The notes: a model not told the origin generated them from the letters alone. Counted from the stretch's first letter, positions 6,113 to 19,998 are shown. The stretch: DNA of 64,000 nucleotides from Molossus alvarezi (GCA_037176705.1 JBAWUJ010000086.1:124001-188000); one strand, 5' to 3'. Made by a program: numbers and translations.

Positions 6113-8556
6113 GAGACCTAAGAGTGTAGTGAGAAATCAGGAGGGATACCTCGACTGGGAACATCTTCCCTGAGGAGCAAGGGGTTCGCCTCCCACACCG
6201 GGCCCCCGCCCAGCTCAGGATCCCAGTACCAGGAAGAGAAGTCCCCATCCCTTGTGGCTGTGCAAACCACGGGGAATCGAGTCGAGGTCGAGCCTGCCGG
6301 GGTCCCAGGCAGTTCCTTTGAAAGGGCCTGCCCACGCACGGAGCTCCGGGGACCCTCTTTCTGCGGGCTGCGGAGTGGGGGTGGGTGGCAGGGAGGGACA
6401 GCGGCAGCTTGAAAGGCACCAGAGACATCCCTGGGAAGAACTGAGTCCTTTGGCATTGGGGTGAGAGCTGGAGGGGCAGCTTTGTCCCGGGCACACGTGC
6501 TGGTGGAGGCTGCTGTTCCATGGGTGAGCCCTTCCCTCGCGGGGCAGGCAGCCCGGTGGGCGGGCGCGCACCGTCCCTGGGACTCTGGTGACCTGGCACC
6601 CACTGTCTGGGCCACCCTGGTGATTGCCTGAGGCCCCGCCCCACGGCCCATTCAGGCCCACCCAAGCTGTGTCCATTGATTTTCTCCTAGGATTGGCCTG
6701 TCTTGGCTCCCGCTTGCTTCACGTGGTCCTAAATTCTCTGAAACCAGCAACACCTGGCCTCAGCGAGCCCCATCCCTCCTCTGGCTCACTGGCCCCAGGC
6801 CTGGCAGTGGTAGCAGCCAGCCTTGGGGCCCAGCTTGACATTGCCTAGGCACCTCCAAGACCAGCACAGAAGGCAGCCATGTGTAGATCGCTTTGTAGCT
6901 TATGTCTGGTGGCCCCGGGGAGAACACACAGGGGCAGTGGCCGACCTCGCCCCGGAGCCAGCCTGGAAGAGTTGGCCTTTCCTTTGCTCCTTTTCCCTTC
7001 AGAATATTACAGTGGCATCCTCAGTCCCTGGAGGTGGGCCTCTGAGCTTCTTTCTCAATAGGCTGTACGTGTGTATTCTTTCCCTTGCCTCTCTCTTTCC
7101 TCCCTCCCTCCCTCTCTGGCTAGAGCCCTTTGGGGCTCAGGGCGAGACTGAGGAAGTTGTACAGAGAGCTCCCACATGCCCACTGCCCTGTAGTCCCTGC
7201 TCTTTCTTCCCCAAGTCACACACGGGCAGGCACGCAGGCACCCAATGCGTGAATTTTCTGAGGCCCAGAGGCCTGGTGCAGAACTTAGGATGAAACCCCT
7301 ACCCTTCTGTTTTCCACAAAGACAGGCATGGGCCTAAGCAAGGTGGCCTGGCCTGGGCCTGGGGGTGGGGTGGGGGTGGGGTTAGGGGATGGGAAGGGAA
7401 GGCCAGGGCCACTTATTCCAAGGGAAAGCAATGGCTTCATTCCAATGCAGAGAGCCTAGGACTTTGCCTCAGGCTTCTACAACTCCCCCACACTTAGGCC
7501 ACTGATTCCAAGCTGCAGGAAGGGAGCGCGGGCGGGCAGTCTGGGGCTGAAAGAGTTCGCCTCCATGTGCCAAAGCCGAAAACTGCCCTCCACCCTCTGA
7601 GACAGGGCAGGGTGTGGGTGGGGGTTAGGTGGCGGTCGGGTGGTGGCGGTGGTGTTGAGCGGTGGCGGTTTAGGGGTGCAAGTCCAGGGCATCCAAGGAG
7701 AAGTTAAACAGTCCATCTCGGCGTCTTCGATTCCCCAGGCCAAACGCTGGTGTGGAGTGATGAGGGTGCGGGGAGGCCTGGTAGGGGATGAATGGACTCA
7801 GTAAGCCAGTGTCTCGGGAACAACGAGCACACGCGTACTGAAACACTGTGCTCCAGCTGACGATTTTGGTAACTCTCCTTTAGGTTCCCCTCACATGGAT
7901 GGATGGGTAGATGGTTGGGTGGGTGGGTGGATGGATGGATGGATGGTGAGCACTGAACTGGACAGACAGGACACACCGATCCTCCCTCCACCCACCGATT
8001 TCCAAGGGTAGGTCCGGGCCTAGGACATGGGCAACACCCCCATCAAGTGAATTTAGTTAACACCTTTGTAGTTTGGACCGTCCTTTGAGTTTAGTGTAGG
8101 TCTCTGGGTCTGTGGGGCCACTACACAGGCCTCCGCTGAGCTCGCCTGTGTTCCTATGTGTATGTGGCCCCTGTTACGCACACACGCACACACACGGTCC
8201 TCTCCTCGGGAGAGCCCTGACTCCTAAGTCGTGATCCCGGGGTTGTTTGAAACATCACCCCAAAGGAGTGGACCCCAGGAGGAGGATGTGAACATATGTA
8301 GTAGAGGCCCGTGAACTGTGTGTTCTGAAAAGGGTTCAGACCTTAGGTCGTAGGTGATGTTTATATTTACCACCCTGCAATGAGAACCTAGAAACAGGTC
8401 AGGACATCAAAAATCCCTCTCTTTGAAAGTCAGGGAGTTCCTGCATGTGTCAGAGAGGGTCCCCTATTTGTCTCCTGGCCTTCCATAGAATTCACCCCAG
8501 GACCTGATGTGTAATCTTTGAGTCTGATGAGTTTTTTGAGTCATTCTTTGTTGTTG

Positions 8557-8608
8557 CTGGTGCTGGTGCTGGTGCTGGTGCTGGTGCTGGTGCGGGTCCT
8601 GGTGTTGG

Positions 8609-8637
<29 letters not shown>
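8557..8637 (+). repeat. CTGGTG/CTG tract, U2: 6 hexamers, CTG9
   Basis: Same structure and length as in U1. Confidence 0.95.
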
Positions 8638-8640
<3 letters not shown>

Positions 8641-9849
8641 GTTCTTCAGTTAATCCTCACCCGAGGGTATTTCCTTGATTTGCAGTTGGACACCGAAATG
8701 CCAGGATAATTCTGGGAGAAGAGGAATGGAGAAACCGAGGCAGGAAAGTTAAACAAAGCCAAAGAGCTTTGCGGGACGTGTGTAGCAGGGCCTGATCTTG
8801 AGAACCAGGCCAACAGACTCTACTTGTCACAGAAGTGTGCAGCAGAGGAGGGGGCACGGAAGGGGAGAGGGGGAGAATTCAGACACCACTTAGTGGCAAT
8901 TATCCTGAAGTTGTTGGGACAGCAGGGAGGGAGAGAGGGAGGGAGGAGGAAAGAAGAGTGTAAAGGAATGAACCAAGCAACCGAGCAACCAACCGACCAA
9001 AGAGGCAGGTCCTTCCCAGGAACTAGACCAAAGAAAAGGGGAGACTTTTGGAGTCCAACTGCACCAGGAATATCTAGGCGAGGAACTTCAAAACAAAAAC
9101 TTCCAGACCGAAGGGGATGTGAGGCAGAAAAGGCTCTTTAGATGAGCCGAGAGCCTGCCTGTGCTCCCTAGGCCAGACGCGTAGGGTGGCTCGCTCCGTT
9201 TCCGTAATAAATGTGCATGAGTTCAGGTTGTGCTCCCTTCACTTGCATTCAGGTTGCAATAAATTCACGGGGCGAGCGGAACGCAGATGTTCTGTGCAGT
9301 GTCTCCTCCACCTCCTTCCCCATGAGAACACAAAGATCCAGGCTGGGGACAGCCCTCTGCCGGTGATTCAGGGGATCGTCCAGTCACACCTCTCTGGTGT
9401 CTGTGAGCGGTGCAGGTCCCATTTGCATCACAGGCGGCCTTTGAGAGGGAGTGGGAGGGGGCCAGGGGGTATGGTCAAGTGGGAGGGCAGGAGGGAGCGG
9501 GAAGAGGGAACTCTGCAACACCTGATGAGTTTATTGTCTTTGGCTTTCCCCACACACTCACTGCTTCCAGAAGCAGTGTGGAGTCACACCAAGATTCCCC
9601 ACAGGAGAACAGGAAGGAGGGGTTGACGGCAGGCAAGTTTCCTTAGTAGGCCTCCTCCTCGCCCAGCCGCACCACTTGCCCTTGGCAGAGATTCCAACGC
9701 CAGGCAAGGGGAGGAGTGGGGGCGAAAGCTTCACAGTGCCCAAAGGGTAGGGCCCCCGGCCCATGGGAAGCTGGTGGCAGGCGGGCCGAGCAGTGGAGGG
9801 GTGTCCCATGGAACACATCTGCCGCTTTGCCATTGGACTGGAGCTTGGT

Positions 9850-10601
9850 GGGTTGTCGGGGCGGGGCGGCGGCCCAAACACACGGGTGGAGGGGGGCGCT
9901 CGCCTAGGGCGGGACTTTTGGGGGGGGGTTGCCCCGCCGGTTCGGTGCCCGCCGCCACAGGAGTGGTTCGCCGTGTCCTGCCAGGAATCCCTCCGTCACC
10001 CTCTTCAGTCCACCAAATCCCGTTTTTGTCTGGGAAAAGTGGACATGTGTAAAAAGGAGAAGCGAACGGACGACACAGTTCCGAGAGGCCGATTCACGTG
10101 GATATTGTTTCCACGCGACACAGGTGTCAAGAAGTAAGTGTAAGGGACGAGGCGCCCACCTGCATTTCTCAGGCCGTGAAAGTGGTTTTCATGGCAGGTA
10201 CTGCCCTGTGTCATTTGCCCCGACCCTGCTCCTACACACCGCCTTCCATTTCCCCGGGGCGCGCAGGTGTGCTGTCAATTGCCAGCATTCAGGACGGCCG
10301 CGGCCCCGCCCCTTTCGCCCCGCCCCCGGCCTGACGGCCCATCCCCCTGTGCGCCGACCTGGCCAGCTGTCAACCTCCTCTGTGCCGAGCTTATCACAGC
10401 CGCCACCGGGCAGGCGCTGCGCGATTGCCCCACGTCACAGTGAGGCCAGCCGGATCGCATCGCATCACATCGCATCGCATCGCATCCTGACTAACGGGGC
10501 CACGGAGACGCGTGGCCCAGAGCTCGGGAGCCCGGGCACGTGCTCGATTCACGGCAGCGGGAGGGTGCTTGGGACACTTGTCTTCTCTCCTCTCTTTTCT
10601 G

Positions 10602-10642
<41 letters not shown>

Positions 10643-11810
10643 CTCTCTCTGTCTCTCTCTCTTTCCCGCCCCGCCCCCGTCTCCCTCTCCTCCTCTCTCT
10701 CACCCCCCTAGTCTCATAGAGCTCTCCGGTCTTGCAGGACAGGGAATTTCGCGGAGTCGTGGAAGGGACTGCTCCCCTAGGCCCCTCCTGTGCCGAGGAA
10801 GGTCAGGCGGGCAAGCGGGTCCCCGGGCGGAATTGGGGATTTCCTCGGAGCGAGGAGAGGAGGCAGCTTTTCTGTGCGATCTCGGTTCCGGCGGAGGACA
10901 CCTGCTGTGGGCAGAGAAGCCTGACCCCGGTGGCCTGGGGTTTTCGCCGGCGCCGGCGATACGTCAACCATCCACAGGAGTGGAAACGGTCCTGGTGCAC
11001 ACTGCAACTGTTTTCAGAGAGGTAGGGACTGTCGTGTCTTAGGTCAAATAAGTACTTTTGAAACCTAAGTCCTTCAGATCAACGTGTTAATATTTATTGC
11101 CTGATCCGCCCGCGCCCGCCCAGCCCCCAGCACACCAGGCCACCCACAGCCGGCCTCGCCCCCCCCACCCAGACACACACACACGCACCCCCACGGACAC
11201 GCACACCGCCCCGCCCCCACCCACACCGACACAGCAGCGCCCAGTCACGGCCCGCTAGAGATCCGGGCCACTGGTGGACCCGGTCGCTGTCCGTTGCAGC
11301 GGCCAAGTCCGGTGCCGGGCAACCTGTCTCTCCGGTCGCCCAGGCAACCGGCGGCCAGGGCCGCCGTTGATGGCGCGGTCACGCGTCACCCGCAAGTCGT
11401 CCTCGCTCGTTCGGTGCCTCGATCGCGTGACCGCGGTTCTGCGGGCAGACCCGGAAGCGGGCCGGAGAGAGGCACACACGCACAGACCCTCCCTCCCTCC
11501 CTCCCTCCCAGACACACACGGGCCTCCACACCTCCCTCGCTGGCTCCCTCCCTCCCCCCCTTGGCCTCTGGCAACATACAAGTACAGAATCAGTCAAGAA
11601 AACGTTTCAATATCGCGGCGCTCTCGTCCTGTTCATCGGCTCCGCGTCAGTCTGCGGCCTCGGCCCGGGCAGAGACCCTGAGAGGGCCGAGGAGATCTCA
11701 CCCTCCCTTTCGACCTCGAGGATGTTCAGTGGGCCGGCGAGGGAAGAGCGGCTGCCAGCCGCCGAGCCGGCCCGCTCGGTTTGTTTCTCACGGAAGGCTT
11801 CCGGGCCCGT
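9850..11810. promoter_or_regulatory. CpG island, U2/U3
   Basis: Same content as the U1/U2 island, with no sequence difference noticed. Confidence 0.8.
10604..10638 (+). repeat. TC run, U2: 35 nt, then GTGT
   Basis: Same allele as U1. Confidence 0.97.
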
Positions 11811-11820
11811 GACAAGGGAG

Positions 11821-11832
11821 ACCATCTGGTGG
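11821..11832 (-). promoter_or_regulatory. CTCF-like core motif, U3
   Basis: Identical copy of the motif at 381-392. Confidence 0.5.
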
Positions 11833-14280
11833 GAGACCTAAGAGTGTAGTGAGAAATCAGGAGGGATACCTCGACTGGGAACATCTTCCCTGAGGAGCAA
11901 GGGGTTCGCCTCCCACACCGGGCCCCCGCCCAGCTCAGGATCCCAGTACCAGGAAGAGAAGTCCCCATCCCTTGTGGCTGTGCAAACCACGGGGAATCGA
12001 GTCGAGGTCGAGCCTGCCGGGGTCCCAGGCAGTTCCTTTGAAAGGGCCTGCCCACGCACGGAGCTCCGGGGACCCTCTTTCTGCGGGCTGCGGAGTGGGG
12101 GTGGGTGGCAGGGAGGGACAGCGGCAGCTTGAAAGGCACCAGAGACATCCCTGGGAAGAACTGAGTCCTTTGGCATTGGGGTGAGAGCTGGAGGGGCAGC
12201 TTTGTCCCGGGCACACGTGCTGGTGGAGGCTGCTGTTCCATGGGTGAGCCCTTCCCTCGCGGGGCAGGCAGCCCGGTGGGCGGGCGCGCACCGTCCCTGG
12301 GACTCTGGTGACCTGGCACCCACTGTCTGGGCCACCCTGGTGATTGCCTGAGGCCCCGCCCCACGGCCCATTCAGGCCCACCCAAGCTGTGTCCATTGAT
12401 TTTCTCCTAGGATTGGCCTGTCTTGGCTCCCGCTTGCTTCACGTGGTCCTAAATTCTCTGAAACCAGCAACACCTGGCCTCAGCGAGCCCCATCCCTCCT
12501 CTGGCTCACTGGCCCCAGGCCTGGCAGTGGTAGCAGCCAGCCTTGGGGCCCAGCTTGACATTGCCTAGGCACCTCCAAGACCAGCACAGAAGGCAGCCAT
12601 GTGTAGATCGCTTTGTAGCTTATGTCTGGTGGCCCCGGGGAGAACACACAGGGGCAGTGGCCGACCTCGCCCCGGAGCCAGCCTGGAAGAGTTGGCCTTT
12701 CCTTTGCTCCTTTTCCCTTCAGAATATTACAGTGGCATCCTCAGTCCCTGGAGGTGGGCCTCTGAGCTTCTTTCTCAATAGGCTGTACGTGTGTATTCTT
12801 TCCCTTGCCTCTCTCTTTCCTCCCTCCCTCCCTCCCTCTCTGGCTAGAGCCCTTTGGGGCTCAGGGCGAGACTGAGGAAGTTGTACAGAGAGCTCCCACA
12901 TGCCCACTGCCCTGTAGTCCCTGCTCTTTCTTCCCCAAGTCACACACGGGCAGGCACGCAGGCACCCAATGCGTGAATTTTCTGAGGCCCAGAGGCCTGG
13001 TGCAGAACTTAGGATGAAACCCCTACCCTTCTGTTTTCCACAAAGACAGGCATGGGCCTAAGCAAGGTGGCCTGGCCTGGGCCTGGGGGTGGGGTGGGGG
13101 TGGGGTTAGGGGATGGGAAGGGAAGGCCAGGGCCACTTATTCCAAGGGAAAGCAATGGCTTCATTCCAATGCAGAGAGCCTAGGACTTTGCCTCAGGCTT
13201 CTACAACTCCCCCACACTTAGGCCACTGATTCCAAGCTGCAGGAAGGGAGCGCGGGCGGGCAGTCTGGGGCTGAAAGAGTTCGCCTCCATGTGCCAAAGC
13301 CGAAAACTGCCCTCCACCCTCTGAGACAGGGCAGGGTGTGGGTGGGGGTTAGGTGGCGGTCGGGTGGTGGCGGTGGTGTTGAGCGGTGGCGGTTTAGGGG
13401 TGCAAGTCCAGGGCATCCAAGGAGAAGTTAAACAGTCCATCTCGGCGTCTTCGATTCCCCAGGCCAAACGCTGGTGTGGAGTGATGAGGGTGCGGGGAGG
13501 CCTGGTAGGGGATGAATGGACTCAGTAAGCCAGTGTCTCGGGAACAACGAGCACACGCGTACTGAAACACTGTGCTCCAGCTGACGATTTTGGTAACTCT
13601 CCTTTAGGTTCCCCTCACATGGATGGATGGGTAGATGGTTGGGTGGGTGGGTGGATGGATGGATGGATGGTGAGCACTGAACTGGACAGACAGGACACAC
13701 CGATCCTCCCTCCACCCACCGATTTCCAAGGGTAGGTCCGGGCCTAGGACATGGGCAACACCCCCATCAAGTGAATTTAGTTAACACCTTTGTAGTTTGG
13801 ACCGTCCTTTGAGTTTAGTGTAGGTCTCTGGGTCTGTGGGGCCACTACACAGGCCTCCGCTGAGCTCGCCTGTGTTCCTATGTGTATGTGGCCCCTGTTA
13901 CGCACACACGCACACACACGGTCCTCTCCTCGGGAGAGCCCTGACTCCTAAGTCGTGATCCCGGGGTTGTTTGAAACATCACCCCAAAGGAGTGGACCCC
14001 AGGAGGAGGATGTGAACATATGTAGTAGAGGCCCGTGAACTGTGTGTTCTGAAAAGGGTTCAGACCTTAGGTCGTAGGTGATGTTTATATTTACCACCCT
14101 GCAATGAGAACCTAGAAACAGGTCAGGACATCAAAAATCCCTCTCTTTGAAAGTCAGGGAGTTCCTGCATGTGTCAGAGAGGGTCCCCTATTTGTCTCCT
14201 GGCCTTCCATAGAATTCACCCCAGGACCTGATGTGTAATCTTTGAGTCTGATGAGTTTTTTGAGTCATTCTTTGTTGTTG

Positions 14281-14355
14281 CTGGTGCTGGTGCTGGTGCT
14301 GGTGCTGGTGCTGGTGCGGGTCCTGGTGTTGGTGCTGCTGCTGCTGCTGCTGCTG
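14281..14355 (+). repeat. CTGGTG/CTG tract, U3: 6 hexamers, CTG7
   Basis: The CTG run is shortened to seven and followed by two GTG. One CTG-to-GTG change plus loss of one triplet would explain it. Confidence 0.95.
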
Positions 14356-15570
14356 GTGGTGGTTCTTCAGTTAATCCTCACCCGAGGGTATTTCCTTGAT
14401 TTGCAGTTGGACACCGAAATGCCAGGATAATTCTGGGAGAAGAGGAATGGAGAAACCGAGGCAGGAAAGTTAAACAAAGCCAAAGAGCTTTGCGGGACGT
14501 GTGTAGCAGGGCCTGATCTTGAGAACCAGGCCAACAGACTCTACTTGTCACAGAAGTGTGCAGCAGAGGAGGGGGCACGGAAGGGGAGAGGGGGAGAATT
14601 CAGACACCACTTAGTGGCAATCATCCTGAAGTTGTTGGGACAGCAGGGAGGGAGAGAGGGAGGGAGGAGGAAAGAAGAGTGTAAAGGAATGAACCAAGCA
14701 ACCGAGCAACCAACCGACCAAAGAGGCAGGTCCTTCCCAGGAACTAGACCAAAGAAAAGGGGAGACTTTTGGAGTCCAACTGCACCAGGAATATCTAGGC
14801 GAGGAACTTCAAAACAAAAACTTCCAGACCGAAGGGGATGTGAGGCAGAAAAGGCTCTTTAGATGAGCCGAGAGCCTGCCTGTGCTCCCTAGGCCAGACG
14901 CGTAGGGTGGCTCGCTCCGTTTCCGTAATAAATGTGCATGAGTTCAGGTTGTGCTCCCTTCACTTGCATTCAGGTTGCAATAAATTCACGGGGCGAGCGG
15001 AACGCAGATGTTCTGTGCAGTGTCTCCTCCACCTCCTTCCCCATGAGAACACAAAGATCCAGGCTGGGGACAGCCCTCTGCCGGTGATTCAGGGGATCGT
15101 CCAGTCACACCTCTCTGGTGTCTGTGAGCGGTGCAGGTCCCATTTGCATCACAGGCGGCCTTTGAGAGGGAGTGGGAGGGGGCCAGGGGGTATGGTCAAG
15201 TGGGAGGGCAGGAGGGAGCGGGAAGAGGGAACTCTGCAACACCTGATGAGTTTATTGTCTTTGGCTTTCCCCACACACTCACTGCTTCCAGAAGCAGTGT
15301 GGAGTCACACCAAGATTCCCCACAGGAGAACAGGAAGGAGGGGTTGACGGCAGGCAAGTTTCCTTAGTAGGCCTCCTCCTCGCCCAGCCGCACCACTTGC
15401 CCTTGGCAGAGATTCCAACGCCAGGCAAGGGGAGGAGTGGGGGCGAAAGCTTCACAGTGCCCAAAGGGTAGGGCCCCCGGCCCATGGGAAGCTGGTGGCA
15501 GGCGGGCCGAGCAGTGGAGGGGTGTCCCATGGAACACATCTGCCGCTTTGCCATTGGACTGGAGCTTGGT

Positions 15571-16322
15571 GGGTTGTCGGGGCGGGGCGGCGGCCCAAAC
15601 ACACGGGTGGAGGGGGGCGCTCGCCTAGGGCGGGACTTTTGGGGGGGGGTTGCCCCGCCGGTTCGGTGCCCGCCGCCACAGGAGTGGTTCGCCGTGTCCT
15701 GCCAGGAATCCCTCCGTCACCCTCTTCAGTCCACCAAATCCCGTTTTTGTCTGGGAAAAGTGGACATGTGTAAAAAGGAGAAGCGAACGGACGACACAGT
15801 TCCGAGAGGCCGATTCACGTGGATATTGTTTCCACGCGACACAGGTGTCAAGAAGTAAGTGTAAGGGACGAGGCGCCCACCTGCATTTCTCAGGCCGTGA
15901 AAGTGGTTTTCATGGCAGGTACTGCCCTGTGTCATTTGCCCCGACCCTGCTCCTACACACCGCCTTCCATTTCCCCGGGGCGCGCAGGTGTGCTGTCAAT
16001 TGCCAGCATTCAGGACGGCCGCGGCCCCGCCCCTTTCGCCCCGCCCCCGGCCTGACGGCCCATCCCCCTGTGCGCCGACCCGGCCAGCTGTCAACCTCCT
16101 CTGTGCTGAGCTTATCACAGCCGCCACCGGGCAGGCGCTGCGCGATTGCCCCACGTCACAGTGAGGCCAGCCGGATCGCATCGCATCACATCGCATCGCA
16201 TCGCATCCTGACTAACGGGGCCACGGAGACGCGTGGCCCAGAGCTCGGGAGCCCGGGCACGTGCTCGATTCACGGCAGCGGGAGGGTGCTTGGGACACTT
16301 GTCTTCTCTCCTCTCTTTTCTG

Positions 16323-16359
<37 letters not shown>

Positions 16360-17528
16360 CTCTCTCTGTCTCTCTCTCTTTCCCGCCCCGCCCCCGTCTC
16401 CCTCTCCTCCTCTCTCTCACCCCCCTAGTCTCATAGAGCTCTCCGGTCTTGCAGGACAGGGAATTTCGCGGAGTCGTGGAAGGGACTGCTCCCCTAGGCC
16501 CCTCCTGTGCCGAGGAAGGTCAGGCGGGCAAGCGGGTCCCCGGGCGGAATTGGGGATTTCCTCGGAGCGAGGAGAGGAGGCAGCTTTTCTGTGCGATCTC
16601 GGTTCCGGCGGAGGACACCTGCTGTGGGCAGAGAAGCCTGACCCCGGTGGCCTGGGGTTTTCGCCGGCGCCGGCGATACGTCAACCATCCACAGGAGTGG
16701 AAACGGTCCTGGTGCACACTGCAACTGTTTTCAGAGAGGTAGGGACTCTCGTGTCTTAGGTCAAATAAGTACTTTTGAAACCTAAGTCCTTCAGATCAAC
16801 GTGTTAATATTTATTGCCTGATCCGCCCGCGCCCGCCCAGCCCCCAGCACACCAGGCCACCCACAGCCGGCCTCGCCCCCCCCCACCCAGACACACACAC
16901 ACGCACCCCCACGGACACGCACACCGCCCCGCCCCCACCCACACCGACACAGCAGCGCCCAGTCACGGCCCGCTAGAGATCCGGGCCACTGGTGGACCCG
17001 GTCGCTGTCCGTTGCAGCGGCCAAGTCCGGTGCCGGGCAACCTGTCTCTCCGGTCGCCCAGGCAACCGGCGGCCAGGGCCGCCGTTGATGGCGCGGTCAC
17101 GCGTCACCCGCAAGTCGTCCTCGCTCGTTCGGTGCCTCGATCGCGTGACCGCGGTTCTGCGGGCAGACCCGGAAGCGGGCCGGAGAGAGGCACACACGCA
17201 CAGACCCTCCCTCCCTCCCTCCCTCCCAGACACACACGGGCCTCCACACCTCCCTCGCTGGCTCCCTCCCTCCCCCCCTTGGCCTCTGGCAACATACAAG
17301 TACAGAATCAGTCAAGAAAACGTTTCAATATCGCGGCGCTCTCGTCCTGTTCATCGGCTCCGCGTCAGTCTGCGGCCTCGGCCCGGGCAGAGACCCTGAG
17401 AGGGCCGAGGAGATCTCACCCTCCCTTTCGACCTCGAGGATGTTCAGTGGGCCGGCGAGGGAAGAGCGGCTGCCAGCCGCCGAGCCGGCCCGCTCGGTTT
17501 GTTTCTCACGGAAGGCTTCCGGGCCCGT
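15571..17528. promoter_or_regulatory. CpG island, U3/U4
   Basis: Carries the C at 16080 that restores a CpG (GACCCGGCC) and the T at 16107 that removes one, relative to U1/U2. It also has the C9 run. Confidence 0.8.
16325..16355 (+). repeat. TC run, U3: 31 nt, then GTGT
   Basis: Two dinucleotides shorter than in U1. Confidence 0.97.
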
Positions 17529-17538
17529 GACAAGGGAG

Positions 17539-17550
17539 ACCATCTGGTGG
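17539..17550 (-). promoter_or_regulatory. CTCF-like core motif, U4
   Basis: Identical copy of the motif at 381-392. Confidence 0.5.
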
Positions 17551-19998
17551 GAGACCTAAGAGTGTAGTGAGAAATCAGGAGGGATACCTCGACTGGGAAC
17601 ATCTTCCCTGAGGAGCAAGGGGTTCGCCTCCCACACCGGGCCCCCGCCCAGCTCAGGATCCCAGTACCAGGAAGAGAAGTCCCCATCCCTTGTGGCTGTG
17701 CAAACCACGGGGAATCGAGTCGAGGTCGAGCCTGCCGGGGTCCCAGGCAGTTCCTTTGAAAGGGCCTGCCCACGCACGGAGCTCCGGGGACCCTCTTTCT
17801 GCGGGCTGCGGAGTGGGGGTGGGTGGCAGGGAGGGACAGCGGCAGCTTGAAAGGCACCAGAGACATCCCTGGGAAGAACTGAGTCCTTTGGCATTGGGGT
17901 GAGAGCTGGAGGGGCAGCTTTGTCCCGGGCACACGTGCTGGTGGAGGCTGCTGTTCCATGGGTGAGCCCTTCCCTCGCGGGGCAGGCAGCCCGGTGGGCG
18001 GGCGCGCACCGTCCCTGGGACTCTGGTGACCTGGCACCCACTGTCTGGGCCACCCTGGTGATTGCCTGAGGCCCCGCCCCACGGCCCATTCAGGCCCACC
18101 CAAGCTGTGTCCATTGATTTTCTCCTAGGATTGGCCTGTCTTGGCTCCCGCTTGCTTCACGTGGTCCTAAATTCTCTGAAACCAGCAACACCTGGCCTCA
18201 GCGAGCCCCATCCCTCCTCTGGCTCACTGGCCCCAGGCCTGGCAGTGGTAGCAGCCAGCCTTGGGGCCCAGCTTGACATTGCCTAGGCACCTCCAAGACC
18301 AGCACAGAAGGCAGCCATGTGTAGATCGCTTTGTAGCTTATGTCTGGTGGCCCCGGGGAGAACACACAGGGGCAGTGGCCGACCTCGCCCCGGAGCCAGC
18401 CTGGAAGAGTTGGCCTTTCCTTTGCTCCTTTTCCCTTCAGAATATTACAGTGGCATCCTCAGTCCCTGGAGGTGGGCCTCTGAGCTTCTTTCTCAATAGG
18501 CTGTACGTGTGTATTCTTTCCCTTGCCTCTCTCTTTCCTCCCTCCCTCCCTCCCTCTCTGGCTAGAGCCCTTTGGGGCTCAGGGCGAGACTGAGGAAGTT
18601 GTACAGAGAGCTCCCACATGCCCACTGCCCTGTAGTCCCTGCTCTTTCTTCCCCAAGTCACACACGGGCAGGCACGCAGGCACCCAATGCGTGAATTTTC
18701 TGAGGCCCAGAGGCCTGGTGCAGAACTTAGGATGAAACCCCTACCCTTCTGTTTTCCACAAAGACAGGCATGGGCCTAAGCAAGGTGGCCTGGCCTGGGC
18801 CTGGGGGTGGGGTGGGGGTGGGGTTAGGGGATGGGAAGGGAAGGCCAGGGCCACTTATTCCAAGGGAAAGCAATGGCTTCATTCCAATGCAGAGAGCCTA
18901 GGACTTTGCCTCAGGCTTCTACAACTCCCCCACACTTAGGCCACTGATTCCAAGCTGCAGGAAGGGAGCGCGGGCGGGCAGTCTGGGGCTGAAAGAGTTC
19001 GCCTCCATGTGCCAAAGCCGAAAACTGCCCTCCACCCTCTGAGACAGGGCAGGGTGTGGGTGGGGGTTAGGTGGCGGTCGGGTGGTGGCGGTGGTGTTGA
19101 GCGGTGGCGGTTTAGGGGTGCAAGTCCAGGGCATCCAAGGAGAAGTTAAACAGTCCATCTCGGCGTCTTCGATTCCCCAGGCCAAACGCTGGTGTGGAGT
19201 GATGAGGGTGCGGGGAGGCCTGGTAGGGGATGAATGGACTCAGTAAGCCAGTGTCTCGGGAACAACGAGCACACGCGTACTGAAACACTGTGCTCCAGCT
19301 GACGATTTTGGTAACTCTCCTTTAGGTTCCCCTCACATGGATGGATGGGTAGATGGTTGGGTGGGTGGGTGGATGGATGGATGGATGGTGAGCACTGAAC
19401 TGGACAGACAGGACACACCGATCCTCCCTCCACCCACCGATTTCCAAGGGTAGGTCCGGGCCTAGGACATGGGCAACACCCCCATCAAGTGAATTTAGTT
19501 AACACCTTTGTAGTTTGGACCGTCCTTTGAGTTTAGTGTAGGTCTCTGGGTCTGTGGGGCCACTACACAGGCCTCCGCTGAGCTCGCCTGTGTTCCTATG
19601 TGTATGTGGCCCCTGTTACGCACACACGCACACACACGGTCCTCTCCTCGGGAGAGCCCTGACTCCTAAGTCGTGATCCCGGGGTTGTTTGAAACATCAC
19701 CCCAAAGGAGTGGACCCCAGGAGGAGGATGTGAACATATGTAGTAGACGCCCGTGAACTGTGTGTTCTGAAAAGGGTTCAGACCTTAGGTCGTAGGTGAT
19801 GTTTATATTTACCACCCTGCAATGAGAACCTAGAAACAAGTCAGGACATCAAAAATCCCTCTCTTTGAAAGTCAGGGAGTTCCTGCATGTGTCAGAGAGG
19901 GTCCCCTATTTGTCTCCTGGCCTTCCATAGAATTCACCCCAGGACCTGATGTGTAATCTTTGAGTCTGATGAGTTTTTTGAGTCATTCTTTGTTGTTG

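Larger units (their letters stand above)
5721..11440. repeat. Macrosatellite unit U2 (5720 bp)
   Basis: Second full copy, the same length as U1. All six variable simple-repeat loci have the same length as in U1. The only difference from U1 that I saw is G at 8096, where U1 has T at 2376. It shares with U1 alone T at unit position 3181 (8901), T at 4640 (10360) and C at 4666 (10386), so U1 and U2 are a recent sister pair. Confidence 0.98.
11441..17158. repeat. Macrosatellite unit U3 (5718 bp)
   Basis: Third copy. Its length is explained by one extra TCCC (12817-12839), CTG7 followed by two GTG (14335-14361), a 31-nt TC run and C9 instead of C8 (16876-16884). C at 16748, in a GGGACTCTCG context, is shared only with U7. 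The extra TCCC is shared only with U4. From this copy onward, unit positions 3181, 4640 and 4666 carry C, C and T. Confidence 0.98.
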
